Shown here: piece by piece, positions 20,047 to 33,446 of the stretch
Layout of the letters: every line of letters begins with the position of its first letter
Position numbering within the stretch: position 1 is the stretch's first letter
NCBI GenBank assembly: GCA_029706075.1
Contig: JAINUG010000021.1
Span: forward strand, 1,809,318-1,873,317
Direction of reading: 5' to 3'
DNA from: Aldrovandia affinis
Taxonomy: Eukaryota; Chordata; Actinopteri; Notacanthiformes; Halosauridae
Length of the DNA stretch: 64,000 bases
Made by a program: the position numbers and the translations under genes
The notes under the pieces: generated by a model
Told to the model about the DNA's origin: nothing
The model's input: only the letters and a program-made list of their open reading frames with translations
Database searches by the model: none

Positions 20047-22206
20047 TGTTTTAAGATGCAGGTTGTATTGGAAACCTATCTCTGACAGAATGAATCATTT
20101 ACATATTTCAGCCTAAATTACAATGAAACCATGGGAAGGTGAATTAATGGGTGTTTTAGCATTTAAATAGCATATACGTATTTAGATAGTATCCACCCCT
20201 CAATGATAAAACAACACAAAGTAAATGTCCCAGTTAATTCAGTTCAACATCTGGTAATGCACATAACACACAGGCAAAATACATAACAATCTGGCCCAGA
20301 ACTGATGGGTAACCATCATGGGTTCAAACTGCCCTTTAGTGAGAATATTATTTCCATCAATGTCTAAAATGGATTACTTAGAGCATGTACAGTCTACTGG
20401 GAGTTCAGTCCCACCAAGCTCACCTCCAGCAAGGAGAACTTGTAAACTATTATTTCAGGAAAGGGTCAGTAATAAAGCATATGTCAGCCAACTAAATATT
20501 AGCAGTCTAGAATTGTGAATGCAAGAAACGGTGCTTTCACAAAGATAAAAGCCAAATTACTCTCCCTGTCATCTCTTTGAATGAGGGAGAAAGGTCAAAG
20601 ACAAATTTCACAACATATTAATCTTCAGAGTCTATTTTATGGTTTCATCAAACACATGTACAGAGATGGCCATCAGAACCAGTCTGTGAAAGTGGCCAAA
20701 GACGGGGGGGCGGGGGGCTTTTTGGGTTCCAGAAGAGGCTACAACTGTGTTTTGAGAGAAGGCACTATAGAATTGATTGAGTGGAGACCTCAATGCAGCT
20801 GGTGCAGGCTCTAAATAAAGTTGACTCAGCCCACAGATCCATACAGAAATCCATTGAGAAAGTAAGTTAAAGAACGATTTCTAAATAAAAAATCCATTGA
20901 CTCCACAGTTCCTCATCTGTATGGGTCTAAATCAGTATCCATCACACACAGTATAAATTAGGGGTACATTTCAGTATTTTGGGATTTCCCCTTTTTACGC
21001 ATCACACATAAAGTTGCAGGGAGATAGCATTCAAATGTGTGAATTTAACTGGGAATTCATATCTACAACAAATTTAAAGCCATAACTTTTAAACATAACA
21101 TTTAATATTTCCAAAGTGAAGCATATGAACACACACAAACACACACACATTCACACAAACAATCTAAGTCCAAATATAATACTGACAGACTAATTTACTA
21201 TGGCCGATCAAGCATGATCATCAACCTGTCAATTTAAATGAATAATGTTTAGACAGGTGTTAATTTTCTCGTCACAGATATTGCTTCATGATGATTGTTT
21301 ATGGAACTATTAGCCTGCCAACATATGTTAACTTTGCTATTTGGGAGGGTTTCAAGACATATTCCACTTAAAATATTTTAAATAAGATATAGTTTGCTCT
21401 GGTACAGAAAGTGATCAAATCTCACTGGGAAGAAGAGCTATACACTTACTTTTTACCTATACTTTAGGCAGGTGAAGGGTTAAGTTGAGCAGAAAAAGAC
21501 AAATCTTGAGATACAAAAACAGTCCTGCTAATCTCAAGAGTACACAGATTAGTACTTGTTGCACCTATTTGCAATCCAAACATTTTATATAGCCAGAAAA
21601 TGCCAGGGGCCTCATTTATAAAACATTTGTATGCACAGATCTGATCATGCACCAAAATCCACAACAACATTGTGATTTATAAACCTTGACTCTGAACCAT
21701 GCTACAAACTATTCCTTGTGACTGTGCAGCTGTATTGTAGATACTATGAGACTGTAATAATCGGCACATATGTAGGACAACAACCAAATAAATAATCACC
21801 TCAATAAAACTTAAGCAAAAGTCTATTCGTAATCTTTGAGTACAAGATTTGGGCTTTTTATAGGATAGCAAAGATTTAACATTTTAATGATTTTATTTCA
21901 TTAATAAGACAAACAGATGCTGATTTACTATCTTTCCTGTATCAACAGACTAATCTCTTGAAGCAAAAATGAAAGCCTCTCATCAGGGGTGGGACTACAG
22001 TGTATTCACAGAAGGGGCAAAAACCAAACGGGGGGCAACAAACTAATCAGCAAAATGTCAGCAAATGTCGGCTGATATCATTGATCTAGGAACACAAACA
22101 GGGGAAATCTGTGATGTCATCGTTCAGGCCAGGATGGCAAGGACCATGCAATATCATTGCTCTTAGATCTGAGGTAAGCGCCTTGTTGATGAAAAGACAT
22201 GGATCA
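20047..22206. other. No gene or repeat recognised
   Basis: About 2.2 kb of AT-rich sequence. A CAGGGGTGGGACTACAGTG string near 21984 resembles an hAT end, but no partner was found. Confidence 0.45.
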
Positions 22207-22214
22207 GTGGGGTA

Positions 22215-22793
22215 CATACTTGCCAACCTTGAGACTTGAAAATAAGGCAGATATTCTATTTGATGCAAGAGGTCATACTGGAGCATTCACTTCTGTAAGT
22301 CGCTTTGGATAAAAGCATCTGCTAAATAGCATTTGTTATGGTCAGTTAAAATGAATGTATGAAAAGAATGAATTAAAATACTATACAAATGGACAAATTC
22401 ATAGAATTGTTTATAACTCACTATCTCTTTGTTTGTTTCTTTCATGAATGATGTCCACCACGTTTAAGATTTTAATCTTTGTTGCAATGCGCACAGTCCG
22501 CTACAAATGTAATACATAACCTACATGTGCATTTGTACTATTTATTTGTAGTTAACAACCAGCATAATATAGAAAGAAGAAAACTTACATATCAGCTATC
22601 ATAGGTTTTCTAACTAGCATATTGATGGGTAATACGTAACTCAAACTTGCTTTTGCTCGCTTGAGTTTTGTGGCCTCCCTGATGTTTTTTAACAGAGAGG
22701 GAAAATGGGAGAAAGGAGTGCCTGGGAGACGTCCAGGAGATGGGCATGAAAAATAGGCCTCTCCCAGACAAAATGGGAGGGTTAGCAAGTATG
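22215..22793. mobile_element. Probable non-autonomous hAT element
   Basis: The left end is CATACTTGCCAACCTTGAGA; the right end read inverted is CATACTTGCTAACCCTCCCA. The flanks GTGGGGTA (22207-22214) and GTGGCATA (22794-22801) match at six of eight bases, so the target duplication has decayed or is chance. There is no transposase inside. A short L2-type tail lies at 22292-22329. Confidence 0.65.
22292..22329 (+). repeat. L2-type tail fragment
   Basis: GTAAGTCGCTTTGGATAAAA followed by GCATCTGCTAAAT, the tail core with a few changes, inside the hAT element. Confidence 0.7.
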
Positions 22794-22969
22794 GTGGCAT
22801 ACGGTTTCACGGGTCGGACTGTTGCTTTTGTTTCTCCACTTTCTCTGCTAGTTCAGTGTACCCCATTGGAGGTAAGTTTGTAACAGCGCAGTTACTAACA
22901 ACATCTGCACAATTTATGTAAGCTGAATGTACTAAAATATTGATAGCCTAAAATAACACATGGAACGTA

Positions 22970-23338
22970 CATGTAACTGCCAAAATAAAGGAAACACCAA
23001 CATAAAGTGTCCATAATTTTTTTTTTTTTTTGTGATGGTGGTGGAAAACGCCGCTCCAGTATCTCCCATAAGTATTCAATGGGGTTGAGATCTGGTGACT
23101 GAGATGGCCATGGCATATGGATTAAATCGTTTTCATCCTCATCAAACCATTCAGTGACCACTACCCTGTGGATGGGGCATTGTCATCCTGTAAGAGACCA
23201 CTCCCATCAAGATAGAAATGCTGCATCATATGATGAAGAATGGCTTTGTATTTATTCACATTTACCTTGCTCTCTAAGGGGTTGAATGGTTGAACACTTA
23301 ATTTACTCAGGTGTTTCCTTTATTTTGACAGTTACCTG
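22970..23338 (-). mobile_element. Tc1/mariner deletion derivative, family B, copy 1
   Basis: The left end CATGTAACTGCCAAAATAAA is mirrored at the right end (TTTATTTTGACAGTTACCTG), with TA flanks at 22968-22969 and 23339-23340. On the minus strand it encodes [21 protein letters not shown], the stretch around the catalytic Glu of Tc1 transposases. Most of the gene is missing. A T-run at 23018-23031 lies just beside the coding relic. The same family has a different deletion form at 28478-28766. Confidence 0.85.
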
Positions 23339-23340
23339 TA

Positions 23341-26061
23341 CAAGGGAATCTTGTCTTATTTATTTTAATAGAAATAAATGTTTTATTGAGTACATTTTGT
23401 GGTTAGTTGTTTAGACTGTGGCTATCAGCGGGGCAACAAATCATAGCATTTTTCAACTAGAGGGGGAATTCTGCACTATGGAATTTTCATTATGTACTGC
23501 CTCTCAATCTTTTGTAGCCCAGGACAGAATGTGTTAAATGTTGCTGTGGGATTACAGTGACATTAAGCCAAGGTTACAGGGATGGAGAGACATGACATGT
23601 TTTAAAATGGTGTTTGTGTGGACAGGCGTTTTAATTTCAGCATCCGCTAAATGGTGTCCAGAGGAATTGTCACAAAGAGAGCTCAGTCCATGATTGTATT
23701 TGTGCACAGAGAATCATCCAAAGACTTGAATAATTGCCTTTTGTCAGCACACTCTTTGCCTGGAGCAAAATAATTACCTCCACAGCCAAGCAGACATCTG
23801 GGAGGAGATGCTGTAACGATGAACCACAAATGTGATTATTCCACAGGAAAGGTAGCTACTCTGTCAAGTAAAACAAACCATGAACACAAACTCTCTTATC
23901 TGGTCATATTTTATCAAAATTATTCACAAATCCATGCTCAATATGAAACAAATTTGATTAAAAGTGACAACAACAACCACATCAACAATACATATAGCCT
24001 GAAGGCCGAAAGAGGCAGTTGGGTACTTAGGACCTACTGTGATTGATGAGCATGACCGTGGTTTCTCTTCTGTCAGTGATGGAAATGTGAAAGCCTGAGT
24101 CCTGTTTAAAAGTTTTTTCAGCCCCATTTATTTTCAATTCTGCAGATAGCATGTTCTGCCTGCTTATGGAAATATAAATTACATGAATGCATAAAATATT
24201 CTGTTGCCAAAGTGTACATTCTGTATTGTATGTCTGCTGTTGAGAACCAGCAACTCTAGCAGCATTGGTTGCATAGAGCTTATGTGTTACTCACTTCCAG
24301 TCAAGTAGCTCACATCGACAATCCCATGCAACACATCAATCTCTTTGTGCAGTGTTATTACAGCATGGGCAAGGCATAAAGTAGATGTCTCTCTGGTGAA
24401 AACAAATCTTTTAATACAATATTTAATAGAATGCCATAGGGCAAAAAAAAATAGAGAGGGTGAGAGATAGGGTGTGGGTGGCAGAAAGGGTGGGGGGAGG
24501 GGGTAGGGTTATGGTGTAATTTAATTACAGTTTGGACAATGCATTTAAAGCATGACAGTGATATTGGAGTCCTCTGGCACTCTCTGTCATTCACCATATA
24601 TCAATGAAATGAGAAGTATTTCATTTTTTATAGATCCATTGATCTTACTTGGACTGAGGCTATGATGTCATTTCTAAATGCAAAAAGGCAGTAACCAAAC
24701 TCCTGAGCTGTTTCTCATTCAAGTCCATGTAATTCCCCTATCCACCAATTAAAAACCTGAAATAAACATAAAAACATTTTGTATATACTGGACTCGGGGA
24801 AGTGCCAGTGATAAATAGAGTTGATGGGTTAAGAAAAGCAAAAACAAAACATAAATATGGCTTGCTAACATGCTTTTATAACTGAACAGATTGTAGATGA
24901 CAAGTGTTAGTTTTAGGAATGCAGTTAAAATTGAAATGTTGCCAAGGCAGCAGAAACATTGGAAGAGATTCTGCATTTGAAAACCTTTAAATGCAACAAT
25001 TACCTTTAAAGGCCAACATAGGAATATTAAGACAACCCGTAAAAATAAACCAAGGTTCATGCAGATTTTTAACACAGAAGTATTTAACAGCTACTATTTA
25101 AAAATGTTAAACACATCTATAAATGTATAATCATCCTGAGGTTGCACTAGGATGTGGATAGATGGCATTTATGTGGTTATGAATTTGAGACATTTAAAAA
25201 TGACCAAAACCATCCACACTGTGACCATCTGGTGAAGTCTCACATGTCAAATGTGCCAAAGATTATATGTGGATATCTAGATCTTCTGCATTGTGGTTTT
25301 AATCCTGCTGTGTAGTAACAAGGGGGTTATTGGCTGTTTCTCAGGCATTGCCATCATTGCCATATGCTGTTGATCTCACAGTCTTTAATGTGAAACCAAA
25401 CCTCTTCAGTAGTTTAGGACAACATGCTTGGTACATCTTAATTAAAATGTTTTTGAAGCCCTGGACCTTTCGACTGTATTTTTTGTTGTTCTTATGGTCT
25501 CAATACAGCAGACAGAACTCACTCATACAACACAAATAAAAAGATAGTCACTTCAAATACTGCATTTTTGCAAACTTGCTACTGATATTGAGTTTTAGAT
25601 CATATTGTTACTATATCACTGTTTTCCCTCTGTCTATTGTAACTGATGTCAAACTATAGGAAGAATAGACTCGTAAAGGATGTATTTGCTGTGCATACAT
25701 TTGGCAGTTTACCTGTTGATGCAAAATAATTTGATGAGCGTGTAATAGCGTTTTTTCAAATAAACTTATAAACTCATGCCCAAAGGTGCTTTGGTAGCTT
25801 CCCTATCAGTCTTAACATTGACAATTTCATAATCTGTATTCTGCTCACTGACTTCTTCATTAAATCTGGTTTCCCTTTAGCTAGCTAGCTAAATCCTTCT
25901 ACCTCCAACATTTTGCACCAGGCCCTTATTTAAAGAGAAACTCTTTTAAAACAAATTGTGAGTTTGGCTGCTCAGACATGTCTGTAAAATATCATGGCAG
26001 ACACTGCACTTTTCATTGAATCTCCTGATATAAGTTTAATATTATAATAATAATAATGGTA
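23341..26061. other. No gene or repeat recognised
   Basis: About 2.7 kb of AT-rich DNA. A G-rich stretch lies at 24450-24512. Reading frames look random. Confidence 0.45.
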
Positions 26062-26077
26062 ATGGTGATTGTGTCAT

Positions 26078-26438
26078 AGGCGGCACGGTGGTGCAGTGGA
26101 TAGGGCTGTCGCCTCACAGCAAGAAAGTCTCGGGTTCGAATCCAGGCCGGGGGCCTTTCTGTGCGGAGTTTGCATGTTCTCCCCGTGTCCGCGTGGGTTT
26201 CCTCCGGGTACTCCGGTTTCCTCCCACAGTCCAAAGACATGCACGTTAGGCTAATTGGAGAGTCTAAATTGCCCGTAGGTATGAGTGTGTAAGTGAATGG
26301 TGTGTGTGCCCTGCGATGGATTGGCGACATGTCCAGGGTGTATTCCTGCCTCTCGCCCGGAACGCATGCTGGGATAGGCTCCAGCCCCCCTCGACCCTGA
26401 CCAGGAATAAGCGGCTTAGATAATGGATGGATGGATGG
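26078..26438 (+). mobile_element. V-SINE (DANA/Mermaid-like) with perfect target duplication
   Basis: The tRNA-like head GGCGGCACGGTGGTGCAGTG contains the A-box, and GGGTTCGAATCC is a B-box. The centre carries TTTGCATGTTCTCCCCGTGT, TTTCCTCCGGGT and CCACAGTCCAAAGACATGCA, the conserved central domain of vertebrate V-SINEs. The 3' end is an (ATGG)n run. The flanks ATGGTGATTGTGTCAT (26062-26077 and 26439-26454) are a perfect 16-base duplication, although its first bases overlap the ATGG repeat. The intact boxes and exact duplication point to a fairly recent insertion. Confidence 0.95.
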
Positions 26439-26454
26439 ATGGTGATTGTGTCAT

Positions 26455-27145
26455 TTTAATTATGTGTTCTCATTTTCAAAGAGTATTTTTACAACGAATA
26501 CGACTATTTCATTTTTAATTGAAAAGTGAAATGTAAGCAAATGCAAACTCGGGTCCCCATTTTCAAAAACGAAGTCTGTGAATATTAAATTATTATTCTA
26601 GCTGCATGGTGACTAGGGCCCAGTGATATTTTGATGCTATTAAATATTGATTTCATATTCATAGTACGTTATTGATCAAGAAAATTGAATATGGTTACGA
26701 ATAGTAGGATTGGGAGTTTTATTCTAATAAAGATGATGATCCCATTGGAATGTATGTGGTGGGAGAGTTAAGATAAGTTCTGGCAGGACATACAATTTAA
26801 AGGTCAATTTCTGTATTCAACATCCAAGTCAACATGCAGCCCTATCTTCAGCCTGAGTCATGGTGGGTGTGTGTGTCGAGAGCATGAGAATGTAGGGAGA
26901 CGGAATTGTGGGGGTCGGAGGTGCCAAATGGGTAAATGAGGTACACCTGGAGCTGCTGGGAGAAAAATGAGACGCACTGGCGCATAATCGCCATTAAGGG
27001 GAAATGAAAGGGCGCAGAGAGAGTGAGAAAAGAGAGCTGGGAGTAGAGCTAGCTGCCTTACTCCATGTGGGGAATGTTATTTTTGCCAGCAAATGTTTGT
27101 GTTCGCGGTGTTCGAATGTGTGAAAGCACAAGTTTGTTTTAATTT

Positions 27146-27146
<1 letters not shown>
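26455..27146. other. No gene recognised
   Basis: AT-rich DNA becoming GC-richer from about 26860. See 27191-27720 for the continuation. Confidence 0.45.

Positions 27147-27190
<44 letters not shown>
27147..27190. repeat. (GT)n microsatellite
   Basis: Twenty-two uninterrupted GT units; it creates the artificial His-Thr frames on the minus strand. Confidence 0.98.
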
Positions 27191-27192
<2 letters not shown>

Positions 27193-27720
27193 CTGTGACG
27201 TGAGAAACCTGGGAGAAGAAAAGAGACTGTTAGCATGGGGAACCAGGAGCTGAACAGCAGACTGGAAGACCTGGAGCAGAGTTCGTGTGACATGGGAACC
27301 AGAGTTCCCAGAGCAGTACGGAATGTGCATTTGGTGATGGGATTTTGGACGTTTGTGTGTTCAGAAAGTGCGGGGTTCCTCACCCTGAAGAGCATGTTTT
27401 CCCTTTGCTTAAATCTTTGATTAGGGCTAAGCCAGCCGTGTTGGAAGGGAGCCTTGGCGGGATGGAGTGACGAGGGTCAGCTACGCCTGGAAGTCTACAT
27501 GTATTGTATTATTTGGGATGTAGCGAGGTCGGGCAGAGTGGCTCAGACCAATGCCACATCCCCACGGTTTTGTGTTCTTTTTTTCTTTCCTTGTCTGTGT
27601 TATATGTTCTGTGTAGCATGCTCTCCCACTTTCCTGTGAGTGTGTTGAGGGAGTTGAGGGGGGGTGCATCTGCAGTGTGAGAAGCATCTGGCCGGGAAGC
27701 CTAAGTGTATGCTGCATATA
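27191..27720. other. GC-richer block of unknown nature
   Basis: Together with 26860-27146 this block is clearly richer in G and C than its surroundings. A 61-codon plus frame from 27235 (MGNQELNSRLEDLEQSSCDM...) has no family I recognise. The composition and the CACCTGGAGCTGCTGGG text near 26946 are reminiscent of LTR sequence, but I found no terminal repeats. Confidence 0.3.
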
Positions 27721-28477
27721 TGGGGTGCATTATCATTCTTTATCAACTGATGTTATATTCTCATATGCATTCTATTGATATATTCTCGGTTGTAAATGCG
27801 CTGGAAATGTTAGCAAAGGCATATGACACGAACCCCCTGGAACTGCTATTGCATAGAACTCACAGCTGCATGTGTAAATGTTCCACCACTCAGACATGAG
27901 CGCAGATGAACAAAGATATTCCGTGAGTGTACTTTTACCATCATCTTGGCACTTAAGTGCACTGCTGATAATAATGTGGTCTTGATCGCTCCTTCTAATT
28001 TATGCTAAGATGGCAACATTCTGTCCACATACATAATTAAGTAGAGCCATCCAGACTGGTTCTCTGTCCTTCACTTTATTTTCATTTGCATTAATCAGTT
28101 TTTGCAGTGGGGTAGCAGTATTGATATTGATCAATAAACAATTACTGGCCATGTGGTGTGTACAAATGTGCCAGGGAAAGCAGGGGTGAGCTAGTGCAAG
28201 AGCAGAATGAATTACACAGCAAATTAAATGAGCAAAGTCCACTGCAACCAATATGTTTAAACACACATTCCATTCCGAGGTGCAATGCATGAAATGTTTC
28301 TTTTCAGGTTGTGTTGCTTGGTCAAAAGTAAACTAATTAAAACCATGGTTAATCACGGTTTTAACAAAGTACTCTGTTATTGCAAATGTACAATTAACCA
28401 TTGTGTATGTGTTGGGATTTTACCATTGTGTTGGGATTTTACTGCAAGAAGGCCATCTTAGTACAAGTATAATATGT
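27721..28477. other. No gene or repeat recognised
   Basis: AT-rich DNA with chance frames. A 21-base text around TGTTGGGATTTTAC is repeated in tandem near 28411-28445. Confidence 0.45.
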
Positions 28478-28766
28478 GAGGTAAGTGCCAAAATGAAGGA
28501 AACACCAACATAGTGTCTTAATAGGTCGTTGGGCCACCACGAGAGATGTTGTCATCCTGTAAGAGACCACACCTATCAGGATATAAATGCTTCACCATAG
28601 GATGAAGGTGATCATTCAGAATGGCTTTGTATTTATTGCTGTTTACCTTGACCTCTAAGGGGTTGAGTGGACATAAACCATGCCAGGAAAATACACCATA
28701 CACCATAACAGAGCCACCAGAACCCTTCATTTTCTCCAGTGTTTCCTTTATTTTGGCAGTTACCTG
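28478..28766 (-). mobile_element. Tc1/mariner deletion derivative, family B, copy 2
   Basis: The left end reads GAGGTAAGTGCCAAAATGAA, and the right end mirrors it (TTTATTTTGGCAGTTACCTG) with TA at 28767-28768. On the minus strand it encodes MKGSGGSVMVYGVFSWHGL and KAILNDHLHPMV, and then LLQDDN at the second catalytic Asp. This is the middle of a Tc1 transposase. The copy at 22970 retains the region after that point instead, so the two are independent deletions of one family. Confidence 0.85.
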
Positions 28767-28948
28767 TACGTGGTGAATGTTGGCTGAACTACAGTATCTT
28801 AGCTCTGCTCTTTCTGTTTCTAGGAACATAAATGTACCATCTCAGTCTAGTTTACTTTTCATTGTATTTGTATTTAGAGATGAAAATATGTCTCCCAAAT
28901 TAACATGTGGCTTCTACTGTATGATCTTTAATGGTGCAACAATATATT

Positions 28949-29158
28949 TCATTACATTACAGGCACTTAGCAGATGCTTTTATCCAGAACGACTTACAGT
29001 TTACATTTATTTTCATGCAATCCATTTATACATCGGGATATTTACTGAAGCAATTCAGATTAAGTACCTTGCTTAAGTGTACATGCCCCACCTGGTAATT
29101 GAACCTGCAAACGTTGTGGGACAAGCCCAGTTCCCTAACCATTACACTACGCTGCCAC
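28949..29158 (-). mobile_element. tRNA-derived SINE with L2-type tail, minus strand
   Basis: Read on the minus strand it begins GTGGCAGCGTAGTGTAATGG (A-box) and has GGTTCAATTACC at the B-box position. It continues TTAAGCAAGGTACTTAATCTG and ends in the L2-type tail with CATTACATTAC at the left edge. Same family as 9994-10183 and 35660-35896. No clear target duplication found. Confidence 0.88.
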
Positions 29159-31027
29159 AAAATTCAATGTTTGGTCAAAGTTAACTTTTTTCAAGGTACA
29201 ATCTGAAAAAAAAAACCCTTACATTATAAAATATAATATAAATTATGAACTTTGAACTTGAATCTGACTGGCTAGCCTAGCTACTTGTCAACAGTCCGAG
29301 TTTGACACTGTTGTGAAATTTTCCCCATTCCTGTCCTTTCCCTCTGCTTGAACAACAGGAGTCAGGTTATTGTTCAGATGACCAATGATTTATCGCACTC
29401 TGGAACTATAAGTACTGATTAAGCCCCATACCAACCAGATCTAGGTCAAATATTTTATTTGAAATACAGTACTTTAAAACATTAGACACCAGTAAACTTC
29501 CTGCAGATAACTGACAGAAATATATTTTCACCAATGTTCATAACAAAATTCTCGTTCTTATGTTGTACATTTTGATCAGTAACATGTTTGTTGAAAATTC
29601 TGATGAAAGGAGCATTTTCAAATTTTACAGCCATCTCAAGAGTTAAATTACTTCAAATATGTACTTGGCCCAGGTCTGATACTGACTAAGATCGAACACG
29701 AGAGAGGGTGATTGCACACATCCTGCATACTTGACTTGCCATGTCAGACCTCCCATCTCTGCCATAATTCAAATAAAAACAAAGGGATGAAAAATGTGTT
29801 TTCAAAGTTGAACCAATAGTCAGTGGCCTGGTACAGTATGATGGGACTTGTGATCTTGAGCATACAATAGCAACCATAGAAATTGCTTGTAGATTTGAAA
29901 TTACACAGACATGTGGGCCATGAGATATTTCATCTTGCTATAACAGGAAAATGTGGAACTACTAATATGCTGTTGTTTAACACCCACATTTAAATAGCAA
30001 GGTAATATATTATAACACTAAAACATCCCATTTCACCTCCCGCAAGCTATGTTGCATGTGATACAAGCTGTCTTTCTACCTAGACAACGGTAAGTTACCC
30101 ACGTAAGTACAGTACTACAGCCCTTTAACACATGTATCATACTCTGAAAACTTGCCGGTCCTATACTTCAAGTAGGTGTGCTTCATATGAAATGAATAAG
30201 ACTAACATAATTGACCTGCCTTTTTTCAAGATTAAGTATTAATTATTCAGTTAGCCATTGTGGAGTAAGACATACCTTCAGGAAAATAATTTGTTCATCT
30301 GCAGTTTAATAAAAGGAAAGATGAAAACTAATATTTGCACTGCATGCCTGCTTTAACTGGTTTTATGGGAAAACAGTCTGATAGCTCTCATTTAGAATCA
30401 TTTAAAAAGAATAATGGTGCACTAATATACATTATTAGGCTTTATTATGTTCATATAGGTCAAATTACCTAAGTAAAGATCAAGATTGGCCATGTAACTC
30501 ACGAGCAAGGTTAAAAGCATCAATAAATAAACACCTGCGTTCGACCTAAATGAATACAGCTTCTCTTTGAAGTTATGGCCGTGAAAGGAAGGTCATTCTG
30601 TAGAATAAGGTTTTTTCTATGCTTTTGGAAAACACACAGGATTACCACACTGTTTTCTGAACTACATGATAATGCACAAACAATTAAGTTAATTTGAAAG
30701 TCCATCCTCTTCAGAGTGAAGAGGAGATGCTGGTGAATTTCAGGGTTTTTCTGTAGTAAATATAATACTTTATGGCTAATCTCTTTTCTCCAGTTGCAGT
30801 ACCTGGGTACTCCCCCTGGTGAAATACCCCTTTGTGCTGTTTGTCTTTCATTCCCCTTTGATGGGCAAGGATTTGTTTACTCCCTGCAGGCATCAACTAT
30901 AACAAGAGTATCTGCAGGGAACCAGATAATGACCATGCAAATCATTGCTCACAAATATAAAACGCCTGAAACCTGAATGTTCTCATTTGACAAGCTTGAC
31001 TCATTGCTCACTTACATTGCATTACAT
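29159..31027. other. No gene or repeat recognised
   Basis: About 1.9 kb of AT-rich DNA, all reading frames short and unremarkable. Confidence 0.45.
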
Positions 31028-31073
31028 TACTCCATTATTATTATTGTTATTGTTATTATTATTATTATTATAA
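31028..31073. repeat. (ATT)n microsatellite
   Basis: Imperfect ATT/GTT trinucleotide run of about 45 bases. Confidence 0.9.
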
Positions 31074-31220
31074 TATATTACCTATTTTTGAAAAATATAT
31101 CAGATTTACATATTAATTATAGATATACGTGTTAAATTCATTATTACATTGGCATATTTCCTCAGTGGAAACACACTCATGTTACTTGACACCTGAACAC
31201 CAGGTAGTGCTAGATATAGC

Positions 31221-32205
<985 letters not shown>

Positions 32206-33386
32206 GTTGCCATTTTTAACAGAATTTTGAAGTGTTTAGAAATGGATAAATACATAGAAACTGAGAAACTTAAATGACCGATTTAATCAACTCATTTTTA
32301 ATTGGTAGACAGCCCTAGTAAGAAGTATGATCAAATAAACTTAACATTCAATTAAATCAAAAATTCTAAGAATGTAATCATAATGACTGAATAGATGTGA
32401 CAACACATCTAGTAATATCTTAAACAATTTCTTAAGAGTAATATGCATTTATTTATTTTCTTCCATGCATGTCTTTATAAGGCCTTTTATTATTCAGGTT
32501 TTGGATATTGTGTTTCAGCACTACAGGTTTTAATCCTAGATTTAATTAATCAAAACCAACTTCTTCCATTCTGACCGTATTAAAATATGTCCCCTGGTTT
32601 GAGGTTTCCCTTTTATCAGTGGTAAATCAGTAACTTATCCCAATTAGCCAGAGCTGCATATTGAAGTGTTTGTGATATTCAATTAAAAAAGGAATTGTTT
32701 GAGATCAAGACTGGTAAATTACATTTGATACATGAATCTGCATTGCCTCTTTAACCAGAATTTAGAACTCTAATTGTCATGCTGCTTTGTGGCCTTGTGG
32801 ATGGAAAGAGCTAAAATAAATGACAGTACATTCCATGGAAGGAAGCACTCTTGCACACTGGTGAGTTTGCATTCTGTGCTAACTAACTTCATGAGAATAA
32901 AGTGACTTGAAAGATATGGGGAGAGAAGCAAGCACCATGTTGAACTAAACTTCCAAATAATAAAAGTGTTACCAAACTGCACAATTAAAGTTTGGACTTA
33001 GGAGAACTGTACATAATAAATTTGATTACACACTACCTACCTGAAGTGTTGTGATAAAATATAGCGGTCTTGGAAATTTTCCTCAACAAATTGTGTCATA
33101 TCACACAATAAAGAGCATCAGAGAAAGTACTGTGTAAAATAAACATTAAAATTCAAAGATGACCAAAATATAAAAGTTAGCTTTATCTGTATACTTTCAC
33201 TAACGCTGGGAGAATGACAGGGCCTATATTACACAGGACTGTAATTCAATTTTGGCTGATATGTGCATAGACAAGTTTAGAAAATGTTTTAAAAACTTTA
33301 GATGGCTCACCTCAACACCACTTTCAGTCGATGGTGCTTGAATCCATGAAAAAATGGATGGGACATCATCTTCAATCTTATATCTT
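32206..33386. other. No gene or repeat recognised
   Basis: AT-rich DNA with chance frames only. Confidence 0.45.
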
Positions 33387-33446
33387 TTACATTTACTTTT
33401 ACATTTATGGTATTTAGCAGACACTCTTATCCAGAGCGACTTACAA
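33387..33446 (-). repeat. L2-type tail fragment, minus strand
   Basis: Minus-strand reading gives GTAAGTCGCTCTGGATAAGA, then GTGTCTGCTAAAT and AATGTAAA-type repeats. No SINE body or LINE coding sequence is attached. Confidence 0.75.

Noticed and set aside
21984-22080. CAGGGGTGGGACTACAGTG as an hAT end
   Set aside because: No partner end or eight-base duplication found within several kilobases.
26860-27720. GC-rich block read as an LTR or a gene
   Set aside because: No terminal repeats, and the 61-codon frame has no recognisable domain or splice signals.
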